NCBI GenBank assembly: GCA_008711295.1
Contig: VUYV01000016.1
Coordinates: 5,195,871-5,259,870, forward strand
Source of the DNA: Anarhynchus alexandrinus
Lineage: Eukaryota > Chordata > Aves > Charadriiformes > Charadriidae
DNA length: 64,000 nucleotides
Reading direction: 5' to 3'
The translations under genes and the position numbers were made by a program. Of this stretch, positions 48,151 to 59,835 are shown in pieces (position 1 is the first letter of the stretch; each line of letters begins with the position of its first letter). Below the pieces are notes generated by a model, which saw only the letters and a program-made list of their open reading frames with translations, ran no database searches and had not been told where the DNA came from.

Positions 48151-49869
48151 TTATATGTGTGTAAGGTATTATGCATTTGTATATACCCAGGCAGTATATT
48201 TTCCGTGTAGAAACAATTTGTGTATGTGGCTTCCTGACAAGAAAACAGCTTTCCTGACATTTAGGATATCTCTATGTCTCAGTCTGTCAGTTTTACTCAG
48301 CACAAAAGTCATTTGCAGAGGACCTGTTTGCTCAGTAAAAACATCTCTGAGTAACTGCCTGGGCCCTCTGCTGGGGTTGTTAGTCACGGAGAGTGGCTGC
48401 ATTGGTATGGAGGAGAAAGAAAAGCCCAACATGATCCATCTGGTTGCACTCCACTTAAAATGGGCGTTTCCCTCATGACCCTCAAAAGTAAATTTTAATA
48501 AATACCTTTAGAAAGGTCTCTTTGCTTTGCCCTGCTCCCTTCTTGTAAGCAGGTAATGCTGTGCAGAGATATAGAGGACTTTTAGAAGTCTGGTGTCCTA
48601 GCTTTAATCATCTTCTAACATTCAATACAGACACATCTTTTGGGGTTTTTCAAGTCTACATCTTACTCTAGAAGTTGGTAATCTTTGAACCTCTTTATCT
48701 TAGCTTCAAATGGAAAAACAGTTCACCTTAGTTATGTTCTGATTCTTAGGAATGAAAGCTCTATTTCGTAGCAGCCGCAGAAATTATAACTCTTCAGCTG
48801 TGCTCACTGGTAAAAACGTACAGCCCAAAAATAGGAGATATAAGATCTTTTGCTGGACTACTTTTGAGTTGATCTGGGATGACAGAACCTATTTCAGGCC
48901 AACAGTCATTCTAAGGTTTCCATGGAGATTAATGATGTCAGAGGAGCAACATCTGAGTGCAGTTTGCTAGAAAACAAGGCTATAATGTTATAGTGGAGAA
49001 GTGAAGATTTGCATTTTTGTAAACTTGTAGAATAGTGAAGCATATTTTCTCAGTGGATTGCAATTTGCTTTTGATTTGTGCTGAACATGAGCTGAAGTAG
49101 TGCTTTTTGCAGTGTGGTGGTTTTCCTGCAGTTTACTTCAGTGCTGTAAGTGATGATTTCAGTACCGTCTCATATACCCTCTGTTTTGATTTGATTGCTG
49201 TTCTTTTTACTTGCATATTTTGTGTATTCTCATATTACCTTATTAAACTCTCTGGCATTTTCTGGCTGCACTGAATTGCGTTGTCTTAAGGGTGATGCCC
49301 AGGTTTCCCTGTGAGTATATTTGCAGTACATGAGCATAAGAATTAGAGGAAGTAACAGCTCTGCTGAGTTTTCTGAAACTTAGGAGCTGCCGCGGAGGAT
49401 AGTAGGCATAGGACAGGGGAGAAGTGGCAAAGTGAGGGAAATACAACAGTTTATCAGAGACATAATTTAAAGCTACAATTTGACCCTTAAGAATTTGAAA
49501 ACTGTTACCATTGCTTGCAGTTTTATAAAGATTAAAATGCCACTCCACTGTGGAGAGATTACTGAATGTGTTAGAATTGGTAGTGAAGGCATAGCATTTC
49601 TGCATGCGGTTTTTGCCAAGGGAGGGATTAGGAGATCTGAAGGTGCCTCAATACCACTGAAATTTTGTAGCTTTTTAGCGATTCCTGAATGGGAAGCAGG
49701 CTTTGCAAGGAGTGCTACTTCTCTGTTATTACCTAGGTTTTCTTTCAGGTCTACAACTGTGGTTTTGCTATGCATTACTTGACAAATTCTTGCACAGTTA
49801 AGTTTACCAAAATAAAAGTCAAGAAGCAGTACTTAAATTCCACCGATTTTTCAGGTTTGAGCAGAAAAC

Positions 49870-49882
49870 GGGGGGGGGGGGG
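49870..49882. repeat. 13-base G run
   Basis: Thirteen consecutive G. A complementary-type run of ten C followed by GCCCCGG lies at 50334-50350. Confidence 0.95.
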
Positions 49883-51353
49883 CTTGTTCAAAATAAGAAA
49901 AATGGGGAAAAAGTCTTAAGCTTTTAAGTTTTGTTACTGAGCCACTTGTTGCTTCTATAATGCTGCCTATAGAAAAGTGCTCATGCATACATGCACTTGT
50001 ACTGAAGAACAGTCAGTATAACAGTTATAATGGTAAACAATGTCAAGTCTCTGCTTTGCCTGTTTTTCTCAGAAGATTATTAAAGAGAGGACAATCTTTT
50101 CTGGAGCATCCACTATGCTTCAGTCACCATACTTGGCTTTTGTTTCTTAACTGTAATAGAAACATCTTTTGTGTAGAGGGAAGCACCAGACTATGTAAAC
50201 TTGCTTTTATGACTTGCACAAATTATCAAAATGTACTCATATGTTAGAGAATTTATTTTTTAGAAAGCAAAGTGGCAAAGCACCTCTGAGCTCAGATCCT
50301 TTTATGTCTGAGTTCAGCAGAAAAGGAATGATTCCCCCCCCCCGCCCCGGCTAGTGTCTAAATTCCTGAAATGCAAAGCTTACACAGCGAGAGAATGGCC
50401 TGCTCTCATACAAACCAACTGACAGTTCCTCCTGAAAATCAGGACAAGTTAATACATTCCACATGTTCTCTGCCCCAGTTTTTCAAATTGATTGTTTTGA
50501 AAAGCTAAGTAAGCCTATCTTTATTTTGCAGGAAATGTTTGGTGCCATTAGGCAGCAATGCTGTTGAAAAGAACAAAGCTGGAACAGCTTTTGATAGTGT
50601 CCTCTGAGAAATGGCCAATTGCTATACAACTGATATGAACAGGACTGTTTGTTCTCACTGGGTGCTAAGCACTTGAAAATTCACGCACTTCACTCACGAG
50701 CCTAAAAATGAGTGAAATTCTTTTGAAGCCTTAAATATTGGGCCATTTTGAAAATCTGTCCCTGTATGTGTAATACAAATGTATGCTATATGACTGTTTT
50801 ACAGTAATGCAGTCAGAAGTGTCTGACCATTACCTGGAGGGCTGAAGCTTTTGTGTATTATGTGACTTAAAAAAAGGGGGAAATCTGTTATGGGATTATG
50901 TCCTATGAAGCAATACAGTCTTTTTGCAGGTCTGGGTATTAGGGGGTTAGCGAGTTTCATACTTAGATAGCAGGAGTTATCTCAGTGTGGGAAGTGAAGC
51001 CTGGGTGAAACAGCTACAGGCTGCAGTCTTGTTCTTGTTATTTCCTATGAGAGATTAAGGTTTAATGAAATGTTTGGTAATCCATAATAGAAGCACCTTC
51101 GTGTTTGTTAAATGGACAGAGGAAGTGCAGAGTAGAAGAAACTTACGAACATACGGAACAATATTCTTTCTCTGTAAGCACATTCCTTCAAGAGAATAAT
51201 TACATCTACTGAGTCGTGCGGATGGTTGCATAACAGATTGACGTTTTAAATGAAAGTATCCCCCCATCCATCTAAATTTCTCACTTCAAACAATGCCTTT
51301 TAACTTGGTGGTGTTACTAGCATACCATGTTTGGCAATGTTTTGGGATGCTGA

Positions 51354-51395
51354 GTTTACTTGACCAAATACAAAGTTTACTTAACCAAATACAAA
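51354..51395. repeat. 21-bp tandem duplication
   Basis: gtttacttgaccaaatacaa plus A is followed by the same unit with one G to A change. Confidence 0.92.
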
Positions 51396-52979
51396 TTTAA
51401 CAGACTGACAAATATAGAGATAGGAATCACTAAGCTTGCAGCAGAGCATGGCATCTTTTTTAATGTTGCTGGATTTTTTTATATTTTGCTGTAACAGAAC
51501 AGTCAGATGTCTGTTTCCACCTCCTTATCTTCGCCTGACCTGTCACCTTTTCTCTTCTCTTTGCCTGTTGTGCCAGCAGCCTTGGCAATGACAGAGCTTT
51601 TTGTAGGTACTGACCTTCGCACCCCTACTGGTGGCCTGTTTGCTAGTGGGAGGCATCACACCTGTTGGGAATAACTGATCTGGGACAGAAAAAGAAGTGA
51701 GGGTGAACCCTCTGCCTAGGCCACATTTAGAAAATCCTTCAATGCTTCTTGTTGTTCTTTTTAAAAACTGATTTCCCTTTATCCCAAGAAGCAGAGAAAG
51801 AAAGGCAGATGCATAAAATGCAAACCAAAAAGGAACATCAGACTATCTGCCTTGTACTGTAGCCATATCAGACCTTGGTTGGCAGGAATAAGGAAGGGCA
51901 CTAATTGTATAGGAATGAGAGCTAGGACTTTTAGTGTTGGGTGTCTCACATGGACAGTCTGCAGCGTGAGGCTCATAATTTCAGTTTTTCACTTTAGAGG
52001 CATTTGTACTTGGAAGTGGACATTTTTAAGTGCACACTCTGCAAATAGCTGCATGGCTGACTACTTGTTTACCCTCAGCATAAATGTCTGCATGCAGTTT
52101 TGCAGGTGCAGCCAACATGCAAACATTTTTCCCACGCTGTTCAGCCATGCCATCATTTTAGAACAGCTCCCTGTAAGTTGATATCTGATACTGAGTTTTT
52201 TTAAGCAACTTTGCTATGCCACCATAATACTGTTTGTTTGCTGCAGGAGTTTTCACTTTTAGGATCAAGTAATTCACTTAGTCCAAGATTTTCATATTGC
52301 CTACATCACAAAGAATACCAAAACCTAAAAAGTTACCAGTTCTTTACATACTCTTAAAGCAGCATTTTTAATTAAGTATCATTTTATTTGTGTTCTGATG
52401 TAGTAGCATCAAAACCCCTCGTGTCTGTATGTTCATTTTATAAAAGTGAGTGGTTTGCTTCTGCATGGGAAAAAAAACCCTGAAGTTATTAAAAAGTTAC
52501 TTTTTATGATTTGTTCCATATGAAGAGCCTTGAAGGTGCTCTAAAGTATATAGAATGAATGGTATCTGGCTCTTACCGTTTGTACTCAATAAGGTGGTCA
52601 AAGTGGTATTGAATCAGTGGTGTCCATTCTGCATAGCAAATCATTCAAGTTTGACAAAGTTTTAGACTTTAAAAGACTGTTCCTTCTATACTCAGTTTTA
52701 CACCTGAATTCTCCAAAGATTTTGAATCAGTGAGCGTGCTACAGCCTCTCCCTCTCTTTCTTTGTCCTCATAGTACTAATATTGCAGTAGGAAAATGTTA
52801 ACTCTGCATTTCTGCTGTAGAACTGCAGCATAAGCAGGGTTGCCTGGGGTGGCACAGGACCTGCAATCATATTGGGAATTGAACCAGGGTTTGAACTGAA
52901 TCTTGGTAGGCATTGCCCGTAAGAGCAGCCTCCCTGCCTGATAAACAAGTTTTAAATGGCTCACAAGCAGTCAAAGATG

Positions 52980-53345
52980 AAGGGGGGGGAGGAGCAGAAA
53001 TTGGAATAAATGGTGAAGTCAGAATTTGAAGGACATGAGCAACTTGTATTTGGAGAAAGGAGACAAGGGATGAAGAAAGTATGATGACAAAGGAGAAGCA
53101 GAAATGAGAATGGGTATGGGAGTTTGGAAAGGAGGCAAAGTGGCTTGAATAATACCAGAGGAACTCACCAATTCAGTAAAACAGGGAGTCTATGAAGAGC
53201 TGGGGGACATCTGAATAGAGGAGAGAACAAGTGGAAGAGGGAGATGTTTTGGGAGCTGGGTGGAAGGTGCAGAGGGCACCATGGGTTTATACATAGAGAG
53301 CTTGAGAATAGGAGAGGAGAGCTGTGTTACTTACTGATGTTTAAT
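52980..53345. other. long purine-rich block
   Basis: The plus strand is dominated by A and G over about 360 bp (gaagggggggaggagcagaa, then agaaaggagacaagggatga and similar). The minus strand reads as C/T-rich text similar in style to the blocks at 2925, 23370 and 41344. I see no gene in it. Confidence 0.6.
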
Positions 53346-54390
53346 AATGAGTGAAAATTAGTTTCTGTCAAGTTGAAATTGTGATTTATCATAGAAAAGT
53401 TCCAGCAGTTAAGCCAGTACATTCTTCTGTGCCTCTGTTATTGTTGTTCTAGAGAATTGACTCCTTCATCCTAGGGACCATGAGGTGTGCCTGCAGATGT
53501 TGGCAGAAAGATCCACAAAAGATCAAGGGCAAAAAAGTCTCAATTATAACCTCCATTTAGCTTCAACTTTGCTATTTCTGTTTCAGTCCTAAAAATACGG
53601 TTTCCACGTCCAAAGTTTGTCTGCTTTCTTTTCAGCTATTTTCAGTTAAAGTTACTGGGTAATATCTGTAAACTTCATCTCAACTAAAGTGCTGTGTACT
53701 AGCTTTATTGGTGTACCTCATGCAGATAATTTGAAACCTTAAAAACTGGTAGTAATATATAGCTTTTTCTTTCTGCAGTGTAAGTTTTTTGTTTCTTTAA
53801 AATCCATGTGTAGACTTCTCTTTTTTGAAGTCTATGGGAAAACAGTGAAGAAAACAGCAGGGCCACATGAGGGAATTCCATATTTATTTTTGGCATTTAA
53901 TTTCCATGAAGAGGAGGATCCTGTTGACGCAGAACATTTCTTTCTTTTTTTCCAACTTGCAAATGTTATGGAAGCATTAAAAGTTAGTTCCTTGTCAAGA
54001 TTCCAAAATAGATGTTTGTGTAATAGATTAGATGCAATAATTGTGTAACTTCGAAAACAGCTTTTGGGCTGGTGTTTCGTAAGCAGAATATGAAGCTGTA
54101 TCATCAGAAAGAGTATTACTTCTCAAATGCCTGTTGCATATACAGAATTGATCAGCTTATAGACAGATAGTGTACTGAAGAGCCATGTGCAGATTATTAG
54201 TAATATAAAATGAGAGGTACTGTTCTTCTCTATGTAAAATATGGTTTGTTGTAGCTAAAGTCTTGTGTTTGACTTATGATTTTACCAGCAAAACTCAGGA
54301 GATGGCCTGAAACTGGAGAATTAGAGCTTGGGAAGATAAAACATTATATACAGGAAAGGTAATTGTTGTATTTCAAAATAAAACCCTCAC

Positions 54391-54430
54391 CTGCACCATC
54401 TGAAAAATCTGTAGAGATATAATTTACCAC
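54391..54430 (-). CDS. weak exon candidate on the minus strand (40 nt)
   Basis: On the minus strand, ggagtcatttcctacag precedes it and GGTGCAG then gtgagg follows, so both edges are good. One frame reads VVNYISTDFSDGA with start phase 0 and end phase 1. It opposes the plus-strand candidates, so it would belong to another transcript if real. I do not recognise it. Confidence 0.17.
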
Positions 54431-57400
54431 CTGTAGGAAATGACTCCAAAATAGTCACAGAAAATTGACTGAAGAAATGCTTTGACTTCAACCTCCTATT
54501 TCTTTTAAAAGAAAATATCAAAGCAAAAAAAAAGCTATAAGAGGTCCCTTGGATTGCAGGGTCACTTTCTTCTTTTCCGGTTAGTGGTTTAGTTAGCACA
54601 GTCGAGCAAAGTGGTGGTGGAAGCGGGGAGAGGGGAGGAGGGGTGTTGAAATGCGCTATCTTTTTGAATGCACAAGTTTTGGAGGGCAGATCTGTTCTGG
54701 GGTGAGTCAGCACAATGCCTGCCAAACTCCAACAGTACCCAGGACTTGGTAGTTAAAACACTCCCTGGGAGACTTGCACTGTGTTGAGGAGCGATGGAGA
54801 AGGGAGGATCAGATTATACTAGGCCTCTATTTTGGTGTGAGGCCTGGTTGCCAGCGCTGCAAGCTAGAAGCTCTGCTGCTGAGGCCCAGGCCCAGGCCTG
54901 CAAACACACCGGTGGTCGCATGCTTCCAGCTCTGTCTGCTGGAGGTGCTGTCTGCTGTTGAATCGTCCCTGAAAATGAGGTTGTCATGAACAAAGTGGTA
55001 CTTGGTACCTGACAGTTCTGAATTACTGGGCTAGGGGTTAGTGTTCCTTAATAGATAAATAGAGAAGTCTGTGGTATTTCCAAGGGCTATCGCAGCATCC
55101 ACAGAGCCTGTGTGCTGCTCCATGGCACCTAAAGCAGTTATCCTCCTGAGTTCACCTTTGACTGCCCTTGTACTTTTCCTGGTCACAATCACAAAGATAG
55201 TTGGATAAATCTAAGAACAACACCTATTTTCCTATAGGGAAATTGGCATGAGGGTTGGATTAATTACTTCTCTTGATCCAGCTTTTGCAGTCCACTTAAA
55301 TGGGAGTCTGATTAGACTCTTTGTGAGGAAATTACATATTTAACTGTAAAACTGCAGATGTAGCTATTTTCAGAAACCTACCCGCCCATCCTTGTACAGC
55401 TAAAAATGGCTTGTCTTGCCTCAGACAGAGGGATGACAAGATATGCAAGCTAGCTAGCCAGTTGGGCCAGGCTGTCTTGCCCCTTAAATATTATACTGCT
55501 GGAATTCTTTTAAATACTGTTCTGCACAGAGTCCGTGCAAATTAGCTAATTACCAGCCTCTGCTCAGGCTTCCATGAGTGCTGAATAGTGGAACAGAATG
55601 ATTTAATTTCTCTAACATATTCTCTTGGCACTTTTGCATGCAGAATATGTTGCTCTAAAGTATCCCTTGATACTAGATCCTTGGCAGTGTTCCAAAAGGA
55701 ATTCAAGTTAAAAACCATTCAGCGTAATTCAAGGGTTGGTAAACCTAGATTTGTCACCTTTCCTGCATCATATAATTTCACTGTCTGTAATGTGGGCTTT
55801 CCTCTTCTCTCACAGAAGTAAAGAGATGATCTTACATAAGTGTTTAAACAGTGAATCAGGGGGTATAGCTGGCACTGATTATGCATGTGATATTCTCTTG
55901 GGAGAGTGATTAAACTGAGGCGAATTGATCATATGAATCTTAATTTTTGCAAATTCATTATGCTTAAAAAAAAAAAGACTATATAGAGTTCTCAGTTACA
56001 TTAGTAAATGAGTGTGATTGTCTTCCATAGTGATTTTCAGTTTTGCACTGTGCTTACTCTAAAATGCATGCTGCTGTCAGAGACAGTAGTAGTGTACTTT
56101 AATTTCCCATTGAAATTCTTGTGAAAGAGTTTGTATGTAGGGTACAGGAACATTTTGACTGGCTGAGTGTAAATTATTTAAATCGCATAAAGTTTTGGGA
56201 TGTGGCCAGATTTAAGCTAACAGGAAAAGGAATTTGGTCAAGAGGTTCTGTTTCACTTTAGCAGTTGGGTCCGAATCCTAGAAACACTCAGTATGTGTTA
56301 ACTCATTAATTTTACTGCAACTATCAAATAAATCTAAATATAGGCATAAGCATTGGCAAGTATTAGCCAGCTAGTCCTATTAATTGAAGCATGCTGATGT
56401 CATTGAAGGTTCCTCTAATGGTAGCTGCATTTTTTAGCTGTCTAGATACCACTTAAAAAAAAAAAAAAAGCCTTAAGCCTCAACAGGAAGGAGTAACGTC
56501 TACACATTATTTATAATGAGCCTTGGCAATCAAGACGGAGTTGTAGATAAATTAATTATATGTTGTTGGTTCACTGTCTGTCACCTTACTACAGTGTTTC
56601 AATGACCAGAGATATCACAATTTCAAATTGAGAAAACTGATTTAATTTTCATTATGTTTAATAGTTAAACAATAGTGTTCTCTCCCTATAAAATGTGAAA
56701 CATAGAATAAAAGTATGTATTGAAAGTTCAGAAGATTAGTGTATTGTATGTGTTTCTCTGCTTAGTAGAGGTTCCCTCTGTTGTGTCTTTTAACAAGCAT
56801 AGATTAAGGCCCCATTTCAATTTATTTCAACAGCATCAATCTCATAAATACCAGCATACGCAGAATAGACTCCTGCAAGACACAGAGTAGTTGCTAAGTG
56901 AAACTAGCTGTAGTATGTGTAGTTAACCCTTTGTAAGTATTTGTAGATCATAGTATTGACATCATAGTTGGACCTTGCTAATCACATCTTTGTTTAGATG
57001 GGACTACGTGTAGATCTGTCTCAAAAAGCTCATGTGTTCTCATTCCTCCTTAATTCCTTGCATCTTTTTAATCCAGGCTGAAGCTTGATTGAAAATTTTA
57101 GGTAGTAAATCTCATGCAAGTAATTTATTTCAGTGATATAAACATGATAATAAGGATTGTGTGGAAAAGTGCTTTGGTCCCTAGTTTTTCTATTTTAAAC
57201 AGCTAAAAGCCGCAGTCTGGCACTAAGCTAAAATTAAGTGTATTTTGCAGCCCCTAAAGAATTGTGTTCCTATTTTTTGGGCATCCTTATTTTTATAATA
57301 ATTAATTTCAAATCAGTTAGTCTAAATTAAAAAAAGTGTTTCAAAATTGTGTAGACTGGAAATTATGTAGCAAAAACATTTACCATTTTTCTTCAAACTT

Positions 57401-57914
57401 GTAAAGGCTTATTCTTTAAGCAAAATATTCCCAGCCAAGTTGCAAAAACTGAGATGCTGGCCTTTCAAGATCACTTCTGTCCACTGCCCAGTACATGCTG
57501 ATACTTTAGCTGTCACAGCATGCATGTTTTGTCATTTCCGACAGAGCCTGCACATCTGAATTCCTGATTATAGGTCATACTGGAAATCAGTATTTTTAAT
57601 TACTGCTTGTATTTCAGGGGAAAAAAATAATCGTTTAAAGTACTGTGAACTTGCCAGAATTCTTAAATTAATATCTGCTGCAGAGTTTTCAAAGAGCCTG
57701 AAGGGAACGTAGCTTCTCTAGGTGTCTTCATGAAATTGAGACAGGGCTTAATGCAAGTCCAGTACTAAAGCTAACAATCATGCCTGTGTTGGTTTTGGTT
57801 TTTTTGGTTTTGTTTTGGATTCGTTTTTTTTTTTGTTATAGTCCTCCCCATGACTTTTGAATGAATGGTAATTACTGGAGTTTGTGTGCTTCCTAATTGA
57901 TTATGGTAACAAGA
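54431..57914. other. AT-rich DNA without a recognised gene
   Basis: A GC-richer patch at 54580-54960 includes a G-rich run set (gcggggagaggggaggaggg) and short open frames without domains. The rest is AT-rich with A runs at 55966 and 56455. Confidence 0.4.
57789..57840. repeat. G/T-rich low-complexity tract
   Basis: Reiterated GGTTTT units and T runs. Confidence 0.85.
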
Positions 57915-58085
57915 TTCTAGGAAGGATTCATTGGATTACCTTGGAGTGCTGGGCACAGTACTTCAGAGAAAGTGTGGTCCCTGGACGGACAGTTAAAAGG
58001 AGAGAGATGGTATGATTAGAGTATGGGAAAAGAGAAGAGATTGGATGAACTGGGTTTGTTTAGCCTAGAAACAATAAAGCCTTCA
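57915..58085 (+). mobile_element. very old CR1 LINE fragment, sense (5' piece)
   Basis: The order of phrases follows CR1 ORF2: cttggagtgctgggcacagt (the LEYC region), then a stretch equal to the QRR region, and agagaagagattggatgaac with gggtttgtttagcctagaaa (the L-GLFSLEK region). Many substitutions and indels are present. The piece stops at about 58085, in the middle of the conserved region that the copy at 7231 continues through. Confidence 0.6.
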
Positions 58086-59559
58086 TATTCAGATTGCCAG
58101 TTAGATTATTTTTTTAATTGCATCCAGTCATCAATTAGAAAAACTGATAGCAGCTGATCTGTGTCCAGTGCTACTTTTTGTCTTTTGACCTTAGCAATGC
58201 TCGTGTGTGTTGACATTAGCAATGCTCGTGTGTGCTCCGAGATTGCTAAGGGACAATGCCTATTGAGTAGCAGTAAACATTTGCTAAGCAGCCATGTTCG
58301 TTGTGTCTTTTGAGTCTCTTGTACATCTACAGTGTGACTCATGTGAGGGGCAGCACCAATCAGCAGTGTGTCTATTCAGAAGTGACTTTTAGAAAGAAAC
58401 TGAAAAACTTCATTACCTCAAGAGTTTGTTTCAAATTTGTCATTCAAAAAAGTGTGTAATTTAAAACAAAAAAAAAATACCAGCCATTCTAAAAGTGAGG
58501 TAGTCATTAGCCACTAGATATTATCTTGTAAGTACTNGTTTCCCTTCCTTAAGCCTTGCCTCATAACCGTTTCCTCAATGGCCATTAGGTGCAAAACCGT
58601 ACTGATTCCACTGGATATCAGCTTTACACTTATTCTACTGGTGTCCATTGCTGCCACTTGTTGCAAATGTAGCGCACGGGAGAGCAAGTGATGATTGCTC
58701 ACTCTGCACCAAAATTGATGTTATTATCCAGTATTATCCTACTTGAGACCTCTCTGAGACATCCCATTTGTTATATTGTGCAGCACACATTTGACATATC
58801 TTTGCAAGCTCATACAGACCATGTCCAGTTTTGGTACCTCCCTCTGTCCTGTGAGGTAGGTTGCAGGTTGCCAGACTTGTCCAGATATCTGTTGTAGTTT
58901 GGGACAGTGCCAGTGGGATCTGCAGGTCTCTGCTGCAGATGCATGAACAAATCTCCCATGGGGAAGTTTTTCTCTTCCATCAGCCATCTGGAGCTCTTGT
59001 AGGCAGACTTGATGAATTGCATTAGACCTGTGCTTCCATGAGCAGTATGGAAGTGTATTTCCAGCATGCCACTTTCTGATTGTCTGCCTGCTTGTCTTTC
59101 AGCATGGGTCTGGGCTATGTCTGGGGCTCCAAAGGATCATTTGTAGCTCTGATAAGATGCCAGCACTCTACAACAAAAAGCACAGATATGAAAATTCACT
59201 CCAGTATCTTACCCTGAGTACTTAAAAGCATTATGAGGCATTGTCTGCCGCATTTCTCTGCTTTCTGCAAGATGTTTCCAAGTTTCCAACTGATGTTTCC
59301 TTAATTATTATTACTGTCTTTGTAAGTTGTGACATTAGTTTTTCCATAAAGTGACAACCAGTCTATGAGGCAGATGAAACTGTCTGCCCTAAACACTGTG
59401 TGGAGTGAGCATGTTGCCAGCAGTCTCTCTCATTAGTCATCCTTAACATTAGATCATTTTATCAGTTGATTAACTTTTAGACAGATTACAGCCTCTGAGA
59501 ATGATCATTGGAAAATTGATCATTGGTTAACCGTAAGTTTTAAATACTCGAGAGGTTTC
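58086..59559. other. about 1.5 kb between two pieces of an old CR1
   Basis: The content is unidentified. It includes a 25-bp tandem duplication (58185-58234), a single N at 58537 and a moderately GC stretch at 58800-59160 with overlapping minus-strand open frames of 82-85 codons that show no known domain. Confidence 0.35.
58185..58234. repeat. 25-bp tandem duplication
   Basis: Two adjacent 25-bp units (each starting ttgac and ending gctcgtgtgtg) differ at one position. Confidence 0.93.
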
Positions 59560-59835
59560 TGCAAAGAGAAAATGAAAAATTCATGTACTGTGGCGTCTAG
59601 GGTAAGAAGTATGGAAATATTTGAAGTGAGGATTATTTAAAATAGGAAAAACTTTTCCAGGGTAATGGATAGTGAAGCTCTTGAATAGGTTGCCTGCAGA
59701 GCTTGTTGCCTTTGGAGCACTGAAGGTGTTCACGTGAAAGTTAGTCATGTCTATCAGAGTGGGATGGGTTTGGCCCTTCCAGGGGCTGGATAATGGAGTA
59801 GATGACTTTTCTGAGTCTCCTCCAGTGGAAGGGCT
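59560..59835 (+). mobile_element. very old CR1 LINE 3' end, sense (3' piece)
   Basis: Phrases match the end of CR1: aggaaaaacttttccagggt, gaagctcttgaataggttgc, then ctgcagagcttgttgccttt, ggagcactgaaggtgttcac and the 3' UTR tail gtagatgacttttctgagtc with tcctccag. This continues from where the piece at 57915-58085 stops, in the same orientation. The 8-bp end repeat is not preserved. Confidence 0.65.

Larger units (their letters stand above)
48151..54390. other. AT-rich DNA without a recognised gene
   Basis: Overlapping 100-codon open frames on both strands at 49473-49782 have no domain. Homopolymer runs are at 49870 (G) and 50334 (C). The purine-rich block at 52980-53345 and the duplication at 51354 are listed separately. 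Confidence 0.35.

Noticed and set aside
49473..49782. Opposed 100-codon open frames on both strands
   Set aside because: No domain, splice or promoter context; one is likely the mirror of the other and both may be chance.
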